Part shown: positions 25,340 to 33,848 of the stretch, one piece after another
How the letters are laid out: every line of letters starts with the position of its first letter
How positions within the stretch are numbered: the first letter of the stretch is position 1
Origin: Bacillus methanolicus
GTDB taxonomy: Bacteria; Bacillota; Bacilli; Bacillales; Cytobacillaceae
Direction of reading: 5' to 3'
Length of the DNA stretch: 64,000 nt
NCBI RefSeq assembly: GCF_008764295.1
Contig: NZ_VTQX01000003.1
Coordinates: 62,001 to 126,000, forward strand
Made by a program: the position numbers and the translations under genes
The notes under the pieces: model-generated
Database searches by the model: none
Told to the model about the DNA's origin: nothing
The model's input: the letters and a program-made list of their open reading frames with translations, nothing else

Positions 25340-26008
25340 ATGTCAACAAAGCCATCAGTTGGAAAGCATGTCGTCATTGAAGATAATGTTACATTTGGAA
25401 ATAATGTGGTAATTGGTCATAATACCGTTATCTTAAAAGGAACAAGAATCGGAAATAATGTTGAAATTGGAGCAAATTGTGTTATTGGAATTATTCCAGG
25501 AGGCAATAACCGCATGCGGCAACAAGCGCTCCACTCTCATTCACTTTTGATTGGAGATCATACAAAACTAGGGAATATGGTATCTATTTATTTGAATACG
25601 AGCATTGCTGAAAATGTATTCATAGGTGATCATGCCAGTATTAGGGAAAATGTCACAATCGGAAAAGGGACCGTTATCGGTAGAAATGCAATCGTTGAAC
25701 TAAATACAAGAATCGGAGAGAATTGCACGATACAAACATTGTCATATATAACGGGGGACACGATTTTAGAAGATGATGTCTTCATTGGTCCTTGTGTATC
25801 AATGGCAAACGATAAATATATGGGAGCAAAGGATTATGTATTAAAAGGACCACATCTAAAAAAGGGGGTTAAAATTGGAAATAACGCTACCATTCTCCCT
25901 GCTGTCACGATTGGCACAGGTACCATTGTCGGTGGCGGCTCTGTTGTCACGAAGGATATTGGCGAACATCTTGTCGTCGCTGGCGTACCAGCAAGAGAGC
26001 TTCGATAA
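25340..26008 (+). CDS. Left-handed beta-helix acetyltransferase (WbpD type candidate)
   Basis: 222 aa with hexapeptide repeats from residue 8 to the end (IGKGTVIGRNAIVELNTRIG, VKIGNNATILPAVTIG, GGGSVVTKDI and the terminal VAGVPARELR). It is a trimeric acetyl-CoA-dependent O/N-acetyltransferase. In this locus the likely reaction is N-acetylation of the 3-amino group of UDP-GlcNAc(3NH2)A, as done by WbpD, the product then going to the WbpI-type epimerase. AGGAGG precedes the ATG. The specific acceptor is inferred from context. Confidence 0.8.
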   Translation: MSTKPSVGKHVVIEDNVTFGNNVVIGHNTVILKGTRIGNNVEIGANCVIGIIPGGNNRMRQQALHSHSLLIGDHTKLGNMVSIYLNTSIAENVFIGDHASIRENVTIGKGTVIGRNAIVELNTRIGENCTIQTLSYITGDTILEDDVFIGPCVSMANDKYMGAKDYVLKGPHLKKGVKIGNNATILPAVTIGTGTIVGGGSVVTKDIGEHLVVAGVPARELR

Positions 26009-26031
26009 TCAATATGAGGGGGATTTTAGCG

Positions 26032-27060
26032 ATGAACACTGAACATATAAAAGATATAAAGATTGTCATGCATGACCAGTACGAAGGCGAAGGTAAACTG
26101 ATAGGGAATGATTATTACATCCCCTATTCTCTCATTGAAAAGGCTTACTTAACAGTGCATCAGTTTATTACAAAAGAAAACGTGCTAAAAATCGATATTA
26201 CAAAAACAAGATTATTTGAGATGCTTAAATACGACCATCGAGGGAATTATTTACATTATGACAAAAACAAGGTTGAAAATTGGAATGTAAAAATGGATGT
26301 TAATGGTATTCCGCAAACGATTTATCCGTTTGGCACTTATTATAACCCAGCAACAATCGGTTTTTTTGGTTTACAGCATTATAGCATCTATTTAAGCAAT
26401 AAAAATGAAGATAACAAACAGAAATTTTTGAAGGCAGCCGATTGGTTTCTACAAAACCAAGACAATTCTGGTGGCTGGAATTATTCATTCGATTTCCATT
26501 ATTATCCATCCAGACTTAAAAAACTAAAAGGTCCCTGGTATTCCGCTATTGGAATGGGGGTAGCTTTGTCGGTTTTATCGAGAGCGGCATACGTCATGAA
26601 TGATAAAAAATATCTCATAAGTGCATTGAAAGCAAAGAAAATCTTCGAAACCCCTTCTAGAGCAAATGGAATTCTTGCTACTTTTGAGGGGAAATACTCT
26701 TTTTATGAAGAATGTCCTACTAACCCACCTAGTTATATTTTAAATGGTTTTATGTATTCTTTGCTTGGCCTCTATGATCTCTATATATCTACTGGTGACC
26801 GCTCTGTTAATAAGCTGTATCAAAACGGGATAGTTACTTTAAAAAGAATGTTACCTTTATATGACCTTGGCAATCGAACTGCCTATGATCTGACTCACTA
26901 TACAACAGAAGGTGGCTATCCTAATGTTGCAAAATGGGGCTATCACATCACCCATATATATCAATTAAATGCCCTTAATTCAATTGAAAATGATAAGAAA
27001 ATGGCTGAGACACTTTTAAGATGGAAGGATTATTTAATCGGCAAGATCAAATATGTATAA
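26032..27060 (+). CDS. D-glucuronyl C5-epimerase C-terminal domain protein (C5-epim_C)
   Basis: 342 aa, no signal peptide. The C-terminal half carries the signature of animal heparosan glucuronyl C5-epimerase: SYILNGFMYSLLGLYDLY, later YDLTHY, then YPNVAKWGYHITHIYQLNAL, with the tyrosine-rich active-site region. Family enzymes invert C5 of D-glucuronate residues in a polymer to give L-iduronate. Here the neighbours make a 2,3-diacetamido-mannuronic acid precursor, so a hexuronic acid in the polymer is the likely substrate (inference). Start: GAGGGGG before the ATG at 26032; the upstream ATG overlaps that site. Confidence 0.85.
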   Translation: MNTEHIKDIKIVMHDQYEGEGKLIGNDYYIPYSLIEKAYLTVHQFITKENVLKIDITKTRLFEMLKYDHRGNYLHYDKNKVENWNVKMDVNGIPQTIYPFGTYYNPATIGFFGLQHYSIYLSNKNEDNKQKFLKAADWFLQNQDNSGGWNYSFDFHYYPSRLKKLKGPWYSAIGMGVALSVLSRAAYVMNDKKYLISALKAKKIFETPSRANGILATFEGKYSFYEECPTNPPSYILNGFMYSLLGLYDLYISTGDRSVNKLYQNGIVTLKRMLPLYDLGNRTAYDLTHYTTEGGYPNVAKWGYHITHIYQLNALNSIENDKKMAETLLRWKDYLIGKIKYV

Positions 27061-27096
27061 CCGACCCCATCTTCATCATGGAGTCAAGCCTTGTTG

Positions 27097-28173
27097 TTAA
27101 TTATGAAAGGAGTTAAGAATAATTTCCACAATTCTCTTAGCTGTTTGACCGTCACCAAAAAGCTGAATGTGCTTTCCAGGGACTAGCAACTTCTTTGCAG
27201 CTTCCATTATCTTTGCAGAGTCCCTTCCAACGACACAATTCCAGCCAGCAGTCACCGTTTCCGTCCACTCTGTTTCATCCCTTAATGTAATGCATGGGGT
27301 TTTAAGAAGATAAGCTTCTTTCTGTAAACCACCCGAATCTGTTAAAACTCCTTTTGCATTATAAACGAGCGCTAACATATCAAAATAATTTAACGGCTCA
27401 ATCACATGAAGCTGAGGATACTCCTCTTCCGTTATCTTACAGTTCGCGAGCATCTTCTTTGTTCTCGGATGAATAGGGAGAAGCACCTTTTCACCAATAC
27501 TATTTAATGCATTCAATAATTCCATCAATTGCTGACAATTTTCTGTATTTTCCGCACGATGAATGGTTGCAACAAAATATCTATCTTTCTCAAGCCCGAG
27601 CGTCTTTTGAATGGATGAATGCTCCAAAGCAATCGGTAAAAAAAAGTTGACCGTATCACAGATAATATCGCCAGTCTGATAAACTCCTTCTGTCATGCTC
27701 TCCTGCTTTAAATGCTCTACAGCAGCAACAGTTGGACAAAATAATAAAGTTGATAGATGATCCGTCAAGATACGGTTTTGTTCTTCCGGCATTTTCTTAT
27801 TAAAGCTGCGCAACCCTGCTTCTACGTGAGCAACAGGGATAAGCAGCTTCGCAGCAGCTAATGCGCCTGCCAGTGTAGAATTGGTATCACCATATACCAA
27901 TACCATATCTGGTTGTTCTTTGATCATGATCCGCTCGAGTTCAATTAACATTTTCCCAGTTTGTTTGCCATGGGAATGAGATCCAACAGCTAAATGATAA
28001 TGCGGCTTTGGGATTTGTAACTGTTCAAAGAAAATATCCGACATCGAAGAATCATAATGCTGCCCAGTATGAACCATAATTTCTTGGACTTTATCATCCT
28101 TAACAAATTCCTTTGATAACATACAAGCTTTGATAAACTGCGGTCTTGCACCAACAATGGTTACTATTTTCAT
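27097..28173 (-). CDS. wbpI: Non-hydrolysing UDP-sugar 2-epimerase, WbpI type (UDP-2,3-diacetamido-glucuronate 2-epimerase candidate)
   Basis: 358 aa GT-B-fold epimerase. The N-terminus reads IVTIVGARPQFIKA and is followed by HGKQTGKML, VYGDTNSTLAGALAA, HVEAGLRSFNKKMPEEQNR and SGGLQKEAYLLKTPC. MnaA/WecB enzymes have GTRPEAIK here. GARPQFIKA plus the TGxML block is characteristic of the WbpI group, which converts UDP-GlcNAc(3NAc)A to UDP-ManNAc(3NAc)A. SD AAAGGAG favours the ATG at 28173. A sigma-K-like -10 (CATACTTTA) lies upstream. Annotation pipelines may call it wecB. Confidence 0.82.
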   Translation of the reverse strand: MKIVTIVGARPQFIKACMLSKEFVKDDKVQEIMVHTGQHYDSSMSDIFFEQLQIPKPHYHLAVGSHSHGKQTGKMLIELERIMIKEQPDMVLVYGDTNSTLAGALAAAKLLIPVAHVEAGLRSFNKKMPEEQNRILTDHLSTLLFCPTVAAVEHLKQESMTEGVYQTGDIICDTVNFFLPIALEHSSIQKTLGLEKDRYFVATIHRAENTENCQQLMELLNALNSIGEKVLLPIHPRTKKMLANCKITEEEYPQLHVIEPLNYFDMLALVYNAKGVLTDSGGLQKEAYLLKTPCITLRDETEWTETVTAGWNCVVGRDSAKIMEAAKKLLVPGKHIQLFGDGQTAKRIVEIILNSFHN

Positions 28174-28204
28174 AGACATCAGCTCCTTTAAAAATTTTTC
28201 ATAC

Positions 28205-28213
28205 TAAAGTATG
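28205..28213 (-). promoter_or_regulatory. Candidate sigma-K -10 for the 2-epimerase gene
   Basis: Minus-strand CATACTTTA fits CATANNNTA exactly, about 30 bases before the start codon. No AC dinucleotide at the right distance, so it is a weak call on its own. Confidence 0.35.
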
Positions 28214-28265
28214 GATCGATGGAAATGAAGAAACGATCTCTATTGCATGATCATATGAATAAAAG

Positions 28266-28292
28266 ACAGAGCTTGATTGTGTGCATATTCTA
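28266..28292 (+). promoter_or_regulatory. Sigma-K promoter for glycosyltransferase
   Basis: AC (28266-28267), 16 bases, then CATATTCTA (28284-28292), an exact fit to the sigma-K consensus AC-N16-CATANNNTA. The predicted transcript would start near 28299, leaving a very short leader before the TTG start at 28311. Confidence 0.65.
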
Positions 28293-28310
28293 TATTTGGT
28301 GGTGATGGAC

Positions 28311-29522
28311 TTGAAAAAGGTTTGTATATTAGTTGCTGAACATCCGTTTTTAGATTCACGAGTTTTTCGTAAAGAAGCAAAATCATTACAAGAAGCCGGT
28401 TATGATGTAACGATGATTGTTCCAAGAAAAAAAGGTTATTTATTTGATATTAACGGGCAGCCCTTTACAAACAAATTCCTTGAACAAACATTTACTTATG
28501 AAGGAATAAAGATCGTTACGTATAGTTTCGAAAACTCTCGTTCTTATCTCAATAAAGTATTAGCTGAGGAGAGCACTTGGGAAAAGGAGGCATTTCCCAA
28601 TCCAATCACAACACTTGCAATGGAGCAAGATGCAGATATTTACCATGCCCATGAATATTTATCATTATTTGCCGGGATTGGAATCAAGCGTTTAATGAAA
28701 AAAACAAAAGGAAAAGATGTTAAGCTTATTTATGACAGTCATGAATTAGTGCCAGACCCGTTGGATAACCGCTATTCTGAGCCTGCAAAGAAAAAATTGA
28801 AAGAAAAGCTTTTTATCATGCTAAAAGAAGTTGATCATGTTATTACTGTTTCTGACTCTATTAAAAACTGGTATCATAGGGAGATTCCTAGCTTGCCTGT
28901 TGAAGTCGTTTATAACGCACCTCCATTGGCAGCGGCTCCTGCTAAAAAAACAGCCAAAAACAGCTTTACAATCTGCTATGAAGGCAGTATTGAAGCACAG
29001 AAAGGAAATTTCAAAAAGATCATTGGCATTTCTGAAATTTGTACTCGTGTCATGAAAAACTTTCAATTTCGCGTGATCGGCGGTCCAAGGTACGGTGAGA
29101 CGATCCATATTCCGAAATATTTAAAGAATACAATCCAAATGACAGGTTGGGTCGAGTATCAAGATATTCAAAAGCAAATGGCAGATGTTGATATCGGCTG
29201 GATTGATTTTGATGATTTAGCAAATTCATTAAATCGTTCCTATGCCTTACCAAATAAATTTTTTAGCTATTTAAATAACGGTGTTCCCGTGTTGGTCAAT
29301 AAAGCTCCTGAAATGGAACGACTCGTTAAACAGCATAAATGTGGTCATGTTGTTGAAAAAATGCATGCAACTGCAAAAGATTTTGCAAATGCTATCATTT
29401 ATCTCCACAAGCAAAAAACATTACTGAAGGAAATGAGCGAAAATTCTAGAATAATTATGGAAAAGAGTTATAGCTGGGAACATATGCAAAAAAGATTGCT
29501 AGCCGTTTATGAAAACCTTTAA
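28311..29522 (+). CDS. GT4-like glycosyltransferase (paralogue A)
   Basis: About 403 aa GT-B glycosyltransferase. Residues: KKVCILVAEHPFLDSRVFRK at the N-terminus, IYHAHEYLSLFAGIGIKR, IYDSHELVPDPL and a C-terminal donor domain (FFSYLNNGVPVLVNKAPEME). The TTG at 28311 aligns with the ATG of its paralogue at 35066, lies 6-7 bases after GGTGG and is the only start compatible with the predicted transcript start; an ATG at 28305 is the alternative. Roughly half of the residues match the paralogue at 33849. Donor and acceptor unknown. Confidence 0.85.
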   Translation: MKKVCILVAEHPFLDSRVFRKEAKSLQEAGYDVTMIVPRKKGYLFDINGQPFTNKFLEQTFTYEGIKIVTYSFENSRSYLNKVLAEESTWEKEAFPNPITTLAMEQDADIYHAHEYLSLFAGIGIKRLMKKTKGKDVKLIYDSHELVPDPLDNRYSEPAKKKLKEKLFIMLKEVDHVITVSDSIKNWYHREIPSLPVEVVYNAPPLAAAPAKKTAKNSFTICYEGSIEAQKGNFKKIIGISEICTRVMKNFQFRVIGGPRYGETIHIPKYLKNTIQMTGWVEYQDIQKQMADVDIGWIDFDDLANSLNRSYALPNKFFSYLNNGVPVLVNKAPEMERLVKQHKCGHVVEKMHATAKDFANAIIYLHKQKTLLKEMSENSRIIMEKSYSWEHMQKRLLAVYENL

Positions 29523-29534
29523 GAATTGAGTAAG

Positions 29535-29563
29535 AAAACCTGCATATTTGGCTATGCAGGTTT
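29535..29563. terminator. Bidirectional terminator
   Basis: AAACCTGCATA pairs with TATGCAGGTTT around a 6-base loop, between two convergent genes. Confidence 0.9.
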
Positions 29564-29575
29564 CTATATGATTAA

Positions 29576-29788
29576 TTATGCAGCTGTAGCTGGAATCCTG
29601 ACGAAGACAATAGCGGAGAGTGGAATGGCCGTAGTCACACTCGGAGTATAGCTAGTTGTTTCAACTACAAGAGCTAATTCTCCAGATACTGAGGAGAGTA
29701 CACCTTCAACGAGTCGATCAGTTAGTCCAATTTCCACTCTCGTACCAACACGTCTTGCTAATTCTGCAGCGAAAAATGCCTGGAACAT
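29576..29788 (-). CDS. Small spore-coat-like protein (DUF2642/CotB-like fold candidate)
   Basis: 70 aa. The stretch VGTRVEIGLTDRLVEGVLSS followed by LALVVETTSYTP and IPLSAIVFVRIP resembles the small beta-barrel repeat of DUF2642/CotB-type spore proteins (a GxLxxVxxD pattern ending in IPLxxI). Hydrophobic and small residues dominate; no signal peptide. It follows a second protein with the same end pattern (15 bases between them), so the two form an operon. Location inside a sigma-K-controlled polysaccharide locus supports a spore-surface role (inference). Confidence 0.6.
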   Translation of the reverse strand: MFQAFFAAELARRVGTRVEIGLTDRLVEGVLSSVSGELALVVETTSYTPSVTTAIPLSAIVFVRIPATAA

Positions 29789-29803
29789 CGTATCACTCCT
29801 TTC

Positions 29804-30142
29804 TTACATTTCTGTAACTGATTGAATTTGTGAAAGTGGAATCAAGACAAGGGAGCCGTCACTCTCTACCATAACAACATAATCTCTCTGAACGGCAATA
29901 AGCGTTCCTGTGATTGGTTCAAGCGGGGTAGAAATCGTTACTTGATCATTTAACAGATTCATTAAGAAAGCACGCAATGTTTGGCGATTTTTATTAGGGA
30001 AAAGTGAGGAACCAATGTTTCCTAAAACCCCATCAAGATTACCTGTTAAATCACCTGTATTGGAACCGACACTAACATTAACTGTTTGTGAAAGTAATTG
30101 AAGATTACCTAAAAGCATTTGACGAAGAATATCATTATTCAA
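29804..30142 (-). CDS. Spore-coat-like protein with DUF2642-like C-terminal domain
   Basis: 112 aa. The N-terminal 60 residues are Asn/Gly/Leu-rich (LTGNLDGVLGNIGSSLFPN). The C-terminal part LNDQVTISTPLEPITGTLIA, then DYVVMVESDGSLVLIPLSQI, is the small barrel pattern found in DUF2642 and CotB-like spore proteins. A good AGGAGG site precedes the ATG. It is the first gene of a two-gene unit with the 70-aa protein. The family call rests on the pattern only. Confidence 0.62.
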   Translation of the reverse strand: MNNDILRQMLLGNLQLLSQTVNVSVGSNTGDLTGNLDGVLGNIGSSLFPNKNRQTLRAFLMNLLNDQVTISTPLEPITGTLIAVQRDYVVMVESDGSLVLIPLSQIQSVTEM

Positions 30143-30289
30143 TTACATTTCCTCCTTTCTGTCTATCATGAGTGCTTTTTGTTGCTCCCATTAATATGAT
30201 ACGAAAACTATTTATTTTGGTATCCGCATTTACAACTATTTTCAAGAGTTTGTACATTTTCCGCTCTAGTCTATCATCGGGCATTCGTC

Positions 30290-31384
30290 TCAGCTTAGAA
30301 AGCTCTTGATGCTAGCAATAACCTCCATTTGATTTTCAATCGTTAAAAAGGGACAGATCGGCAGTGCTAATATTTTAGTTGCCACTTTTTCAGCAATTGG
30401 AAAATCACCTTCTTCGTAATCAAGATCATAAAATGCTTCCTGTAAATGAAGCGGAATCGGATAATAAATCGCGGTCGCAATACCGTTCTTCTCTAAATGT
30501 TCTGCAAGTGCATCTCGTTCATCAAATTCAAAGCAGTACTGGTGAAAAGTATGTTCCCTCGTTTCAATTACAGGTGGTGTTCTCAAGTATTGCTGTAAAG
30601 AATTCGTATAGCGTTTTGCCACTTCCTTGCGCTTATGCAAAAAAAGATCCAAATGCTTTAATTTCAAAAGTAAAACGGCAGCCTGAATTTCATCGAGACG
30701 ACTGTTCATTCCAATATTAGTGTGGATATACTTTTGTCTGCTGCCATGATTCCTTAGTGAAAGAATCTTTTCGTATAGCTTTCTATCATTTGTAACGATC
30801 ATGCCCCCATCCCCGTATGCACCTAGGTTTTTGGAGGGAAAAAAGGATAAGCAGCCAATATCACCGAGGGCGCCTACCCTCTTCCCATTGTATTCCGTAC
30901 CGATCGCTTGGCAGGCATCCTCAATAATTTTCAGTTCAAATTCATCAGCGATTTCTTGAATTTCGTCCATTTTTGCTGCTCGTCCAAATAAATGCACTAC
31001 GATAATTGCTTTCGTTTTGGAAGTGACTTTTTCCCGAATTTTCGTTGGATCAATATTATACGTTTCCTCTTCAATATCGACAAAGACCGGTCTCGCTCCG
31101 ACTTGAGCAACTGTTTCTGCCGTTGCAAAAAAGGTGAATGGGGTCGTGATTACTTCATCGCCAACTCCAATATTGAGTGCCTTCAACGCCAAGTAAAGGG
31201 CGTCAGTACCATTGCCAACCCCTAATGCATAGGAACAATTTACGTAGGAAGCAATTTGCTTCTCTAACTCCTTCCCCTTTTCTCCTAAAATATAATGGCC
31301 ACTTTCAAGCACTTCATTAATAGATTTTAAGATTGGTTCACGCAAAATGTTCATTTCTGCCTTTAAATCTACCATTGGAATCAT
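30290..31384 (-). CDS. DegT/DnrJ/EryC1/StrS aminotransferase, WbpE type candidate
   Basis: 364 aa PLP sugar aminotransferase. GVGNGTDALYLALKALNIG, GDEVITTPFTFFATAE, IIEDACQAIGTEYNG and SFFPSKNLGAYGDGGM (the Lys that binds PLP) are a close match to the WbpE/PglE branch. WbpE aminates C3 of UDP-3-keto-GlcNAcA. It starts 13 bases after the WbpA-type dehydrogenase gene with AAAGGAGG upstream, so the two are cotranscribed. Confidence 0.87.
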   Translation of the reverse strand: MIPMVDLKAEMNILREPILKSINEVLESGHYILGEKGKELEKQIASYVNCSYALGVGNGTDALYLALKALNIGVGDEVITTPFTFFATAETVAQVGARPVFVDIEEETYNIDPTKIREKVTSKTKAIIVVHLFGRAAKMDEIQEIADEFELKIIEDACQAIGTEYNGKRVGALGDIGCLSFFPSKNLGAYGDGGMIVTNDRKLYEKILSLRNHGSRQKYIHTNIGMNSRLDEIQAAVLLLKLKHLDLFLHKRKEVAKRYTNSLQQYLRTPPVIETREHTFHQYCFEFDERDALAEHLEKNGIATAIYYPIPLHLQEAFYDLDYEEGDFPIAEKVATKILALPICPFLTIENQMEVIASIKSFLS

Positions 31385-31397
31385 CTAACTACCTCCT

Positions 31398-32696
31398 TTA
31401 TTCGATCCCAATTCCGAGATACTTCATTCCAAGATTTGAGATTTTCTCTTTATTCAATACATTTCTGCCATCAAGAACAACTTTACAACGACTAAATATA
31501 GCAAAATCCAGCGCTTCATACTGTTGATGAAATGCTTGCATAATCACACCGTCTATTTTCTTTACGCTCTCATCTGCAAAAGATAATGGCGTTACCGCAA
31601 ATTTCGCAATTTCTTCCTTCGTAAATTGCGGATCATGGACAAACACATTTGCTCCTTTTTGCGCCAATTGTTCCATTAGCAGAAGTGTTGTTGACTTCGT
31701 AACTTCCTTAACGTTTTCACGAAATGATAACCCTAAAATAAGAATATTTTTTCCTGTTAATATGCCAAGTTCCTGTTCAAGTTTGCCAATTCCATAGTGT
31801 GACATAGAGTCATTGATCTCTCGAGCTAATGTCGTCAACCCTTTTTCCAGCCCTTTATTAATGAAGAAAAATGGATAAACGGGGATACAATGTCCTCCCA
31901 CGCCAATGCCTGGTTTATGCAAATGGGAAAATGGCTGACTATTGCTAGCTTCTACAACCTCATTAATCATGACACCTTTCTCGCTAGCGAATTTTGCCAA
32001 CTCATTCACTAACGCAATGTTGACATCACGATAGACGCATTCAGCCACCTTAGAAAATTCAGCCGTTTCTAAAGATGAAACAGACATCGTCTCACATTTA
32101 AGCGCCCTTCGATAGAAGAAAGCAGTTCTTTCCAAGCCTTCCTCGTTAATAGCACCAATAACTTTTGGATAACTTGCCAAGTCTTCAACAATTCGATTTG
32201 AGTACACTCTTTCTGGACTATATGCTAGATCAAAATCCTCTCCAGCTACTAAGCCGGAAAGTTCTTCAATCTTTTTTCCAAAGCGATTTCTCGTATCCCC
32301 TACGGGCACTGTTGTTTCGAAAATGAGCAATGATCCTTTTTGAATGCCTTTGCCAATTTCATTTACAGCTAAGTCCATATAGCGATAATCGGTTTCATCG
32401 TTATCATCAATTAATACGGGAACAATGACGATGATAACATCTGCATTGTTCACAGCTTCCACTGTTTTATAAGTTGCTCTTAAACGTTTATTCTGATGGT
32501 TTTTTTTTACAAGTTCTTCAAGTCCTGGCTCGTTTTTTACATGCGAAGTTCCCTCGTTAACTAACGAAACGACATGAGGGTTGATATCTGCACCTATCAC
32601 ATCAAATCCGTTTTCAGCTATAACAGCTGCCAATGCTAGTCCTATTTTTCCCAGCCCAATCACTGCTACTTGTTTGTCTTCTTTTCCCCTTTCCAT
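31398..32696 (-). CDS. UDP-sugar 6-dehydrogenase, WbpA/WecC type
   Basis: 432 aa UDP-N-acetylglucosamine (or N-acetylmannosamine) 6-dehydrogenase. VAVIGLGKIGLALAAVIAEN binds NAD, and PGIGVGGHCIPVYPFFF contains the catalytic Cys. The C-terminal domain follows (LILGLSFRENVKEVTKSTTL). The longest frame adds 35 codons but the start at about 32696 has AAGAGAGG, and the longer version would overlap the upstream gene. With WbpB-, WbpE-, WbpD- and WbpI-type partners, the likely product is UDP-GlcNAcA. WecC activity cannot be excluded from sequence alone. Confidence 0.85.
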   Translation of the reverse strand: MERGKEDKQVAVIGLGKIGLALAAVIAENGFDVIGADINPHVVSLVNEGTSHVKNEPGLEELVKKNHQNKRLRATYKTVEAVNNADVIIVIVPVLIDDNDETDYRYMDLAVNEIGKGIQKGSLLIFETTVPVGDTRNRFGKKIEELSGLVAGEDFDLAYSPERVYSNRIVEDLASYPKVIGAINEEGLERTAFFYRRALKCETMSVSSLETAEFSKVAECVYRDVNIALVNELAKFASEKGVMINEVVEASNSQPFSHLHKPGIGVGGHCIPVYPFFFINKGLEKGLTTLAREINDSMSHYGIGKLEQELGILTGKNILILGLSFRENVKEVTKSTTLLLMEQLAQKGANVFVHDPQFTKEEIAKFAVTPLSFADESVKKIDGVIMQAFHQQYEALDFAIFSRCKVVLDGRNVLNKEKISNLGMKYLGIGIE

Positions 32697-32797
32697 AGCA
32701 CAACCTCTCTTCTTATATTCAGCTTTCCTTTTACCGTATGAAAAGAATGCGCAAATCGTATGGACGATTGTGGCGAAAAATAAAAATAAACTATTTC

Positions 32798-33802
32798 TCA
32801 CAATAATTTTTGATAAATATGAATATATTGCTTTGCTACCGCTTCTTGGCTATGATTCTGTTCTACATATTGCCTTCCCTTTACTCCTAGCTCTTTCCAT
32901 TTATGAGGACTTGTCATTAAATCCTTTAGTACTTTTTTTATATTTCCTGGATCAGCATTGATAATCGGGAGCCCTGATGGATATTTCTTCATAACATCTC
33001 TTCTTAAATAGCAAATAACCGGTTTCCCAAACGCCATTGCCTCAGTACTCACATAACCGTAAGCACCAATTCGCAATTGATCAATTACGATATCTGCTTG
33101 CGCCAGTAATTCCTTCGTTTGCTCATACGTCATTCCTTCGATGAGCTGAAAATGGAAATGATAACCTTCACGCTTTAATTGATTTACTGCCTTTACGATA
33201 TGGTCTGTTCCTTTCAGATCACGCCTTGTTGGTGCATGAACAACGAGTGGTGCCTGTTTTGCCTCTGGATAAGCGGGTTGGATTTGATTAACATCTAATG
33301 TATGAGGAATGACATGGATTTCCTTATAATATGGTTGGATATAAGCATATAATTCATAATCTTGAACAATTGCGTGGTCGATATAGTTGGAGAGGGTATC
33401 GAGGTTTTGACGAATTTTTTTTTCTGTCCATTCTGGTTTTACTCGAATATACGGATTCATTTTTCTCGCAATTGAAAAAATCCGGACGTCAGAACCATGA
33501 TGATGCATAACCATTTTTTTGCCGGCCTTTTTGATTTGCTCCAGATCCCTTTTATCTGGAAAAAAGCTTTCTCCAAAATGAAAATGGAAAATGTCATATT
33601 CTTTTATTGCTTGCTCGAGAAATGTAGATAGCTTTTGTTCTCTATCGTTAATCGATAACTGTTCTAAATTCAAGCACATATCCGGTTGAAATTGGTAGCG
33701 ATTACTAGTGAAATGGCATGCAGTTGCCTTTATGCCTTGCTTTTGTAAAGCATGGCATAAATCAATCATGGGTGAGCCATATGGTATGTGTAAAACTTTC
33801 AT
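32798..33802 (-). CDS. Glycosyltransferase family 4 protein
   Basis: 334 aa GT-B enzyme. It has MKVLHIPYGSPMIDLCHALQ, HFHFGESFFPD and the donor-site pattern GAYGYVSTEAMAFGKPVICY with a conserved Glu. SD GAAGGAG precedes the ATG. It lies 46 bases downstream of the paralogue-B glycosyltransferase and just upstream of the WbpA-type gene, in the sigma-K operon. Linkage unknown. Confidence 0.83.
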   Translation of the reverse strand: MKVLHIPYGSPMIDLCHALQKQGIKATACHFTSNRYQFQPDMCLNLEQLSINDREQKLSTFLEQAIKEYDIFHFHFGESFFPDKRDLEQIKKAGKKMVMHHHGSDVRIFSIARKMNPYIRVKPEWTEKKIRQNLDTLSNYIDHAIVQDYELYAYIQPYYKEIHVIPHTLDVNQIQPAYPEAKQAPLVVHAPTRRDLKGTDHIVKAVNQLKREGYHFHFQLIEGMTYEQTKELLAQADIVIDQLRIGAYGYVSTEAMAFGKPVICYLRRDVMKKYPSGLPIINADPGNIKKVLKDLMTSPHKWKELGVKGRQYVEQNHSQEAVAKQYIHIYQKLL

Positions 33803-33848
33803 TATTCTTGCATCTCCTTCACATTTCAGTTTAGAGTTTAGTTAAGTG

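Noticed and set aside
27061..27096. GACCCCAT ... ATGGAGTC inverted repeat between the C5-epimerase and 2-epimerase genes
   Set aside because: The stem is short with mismatches and no T-run; not called as a terminator.
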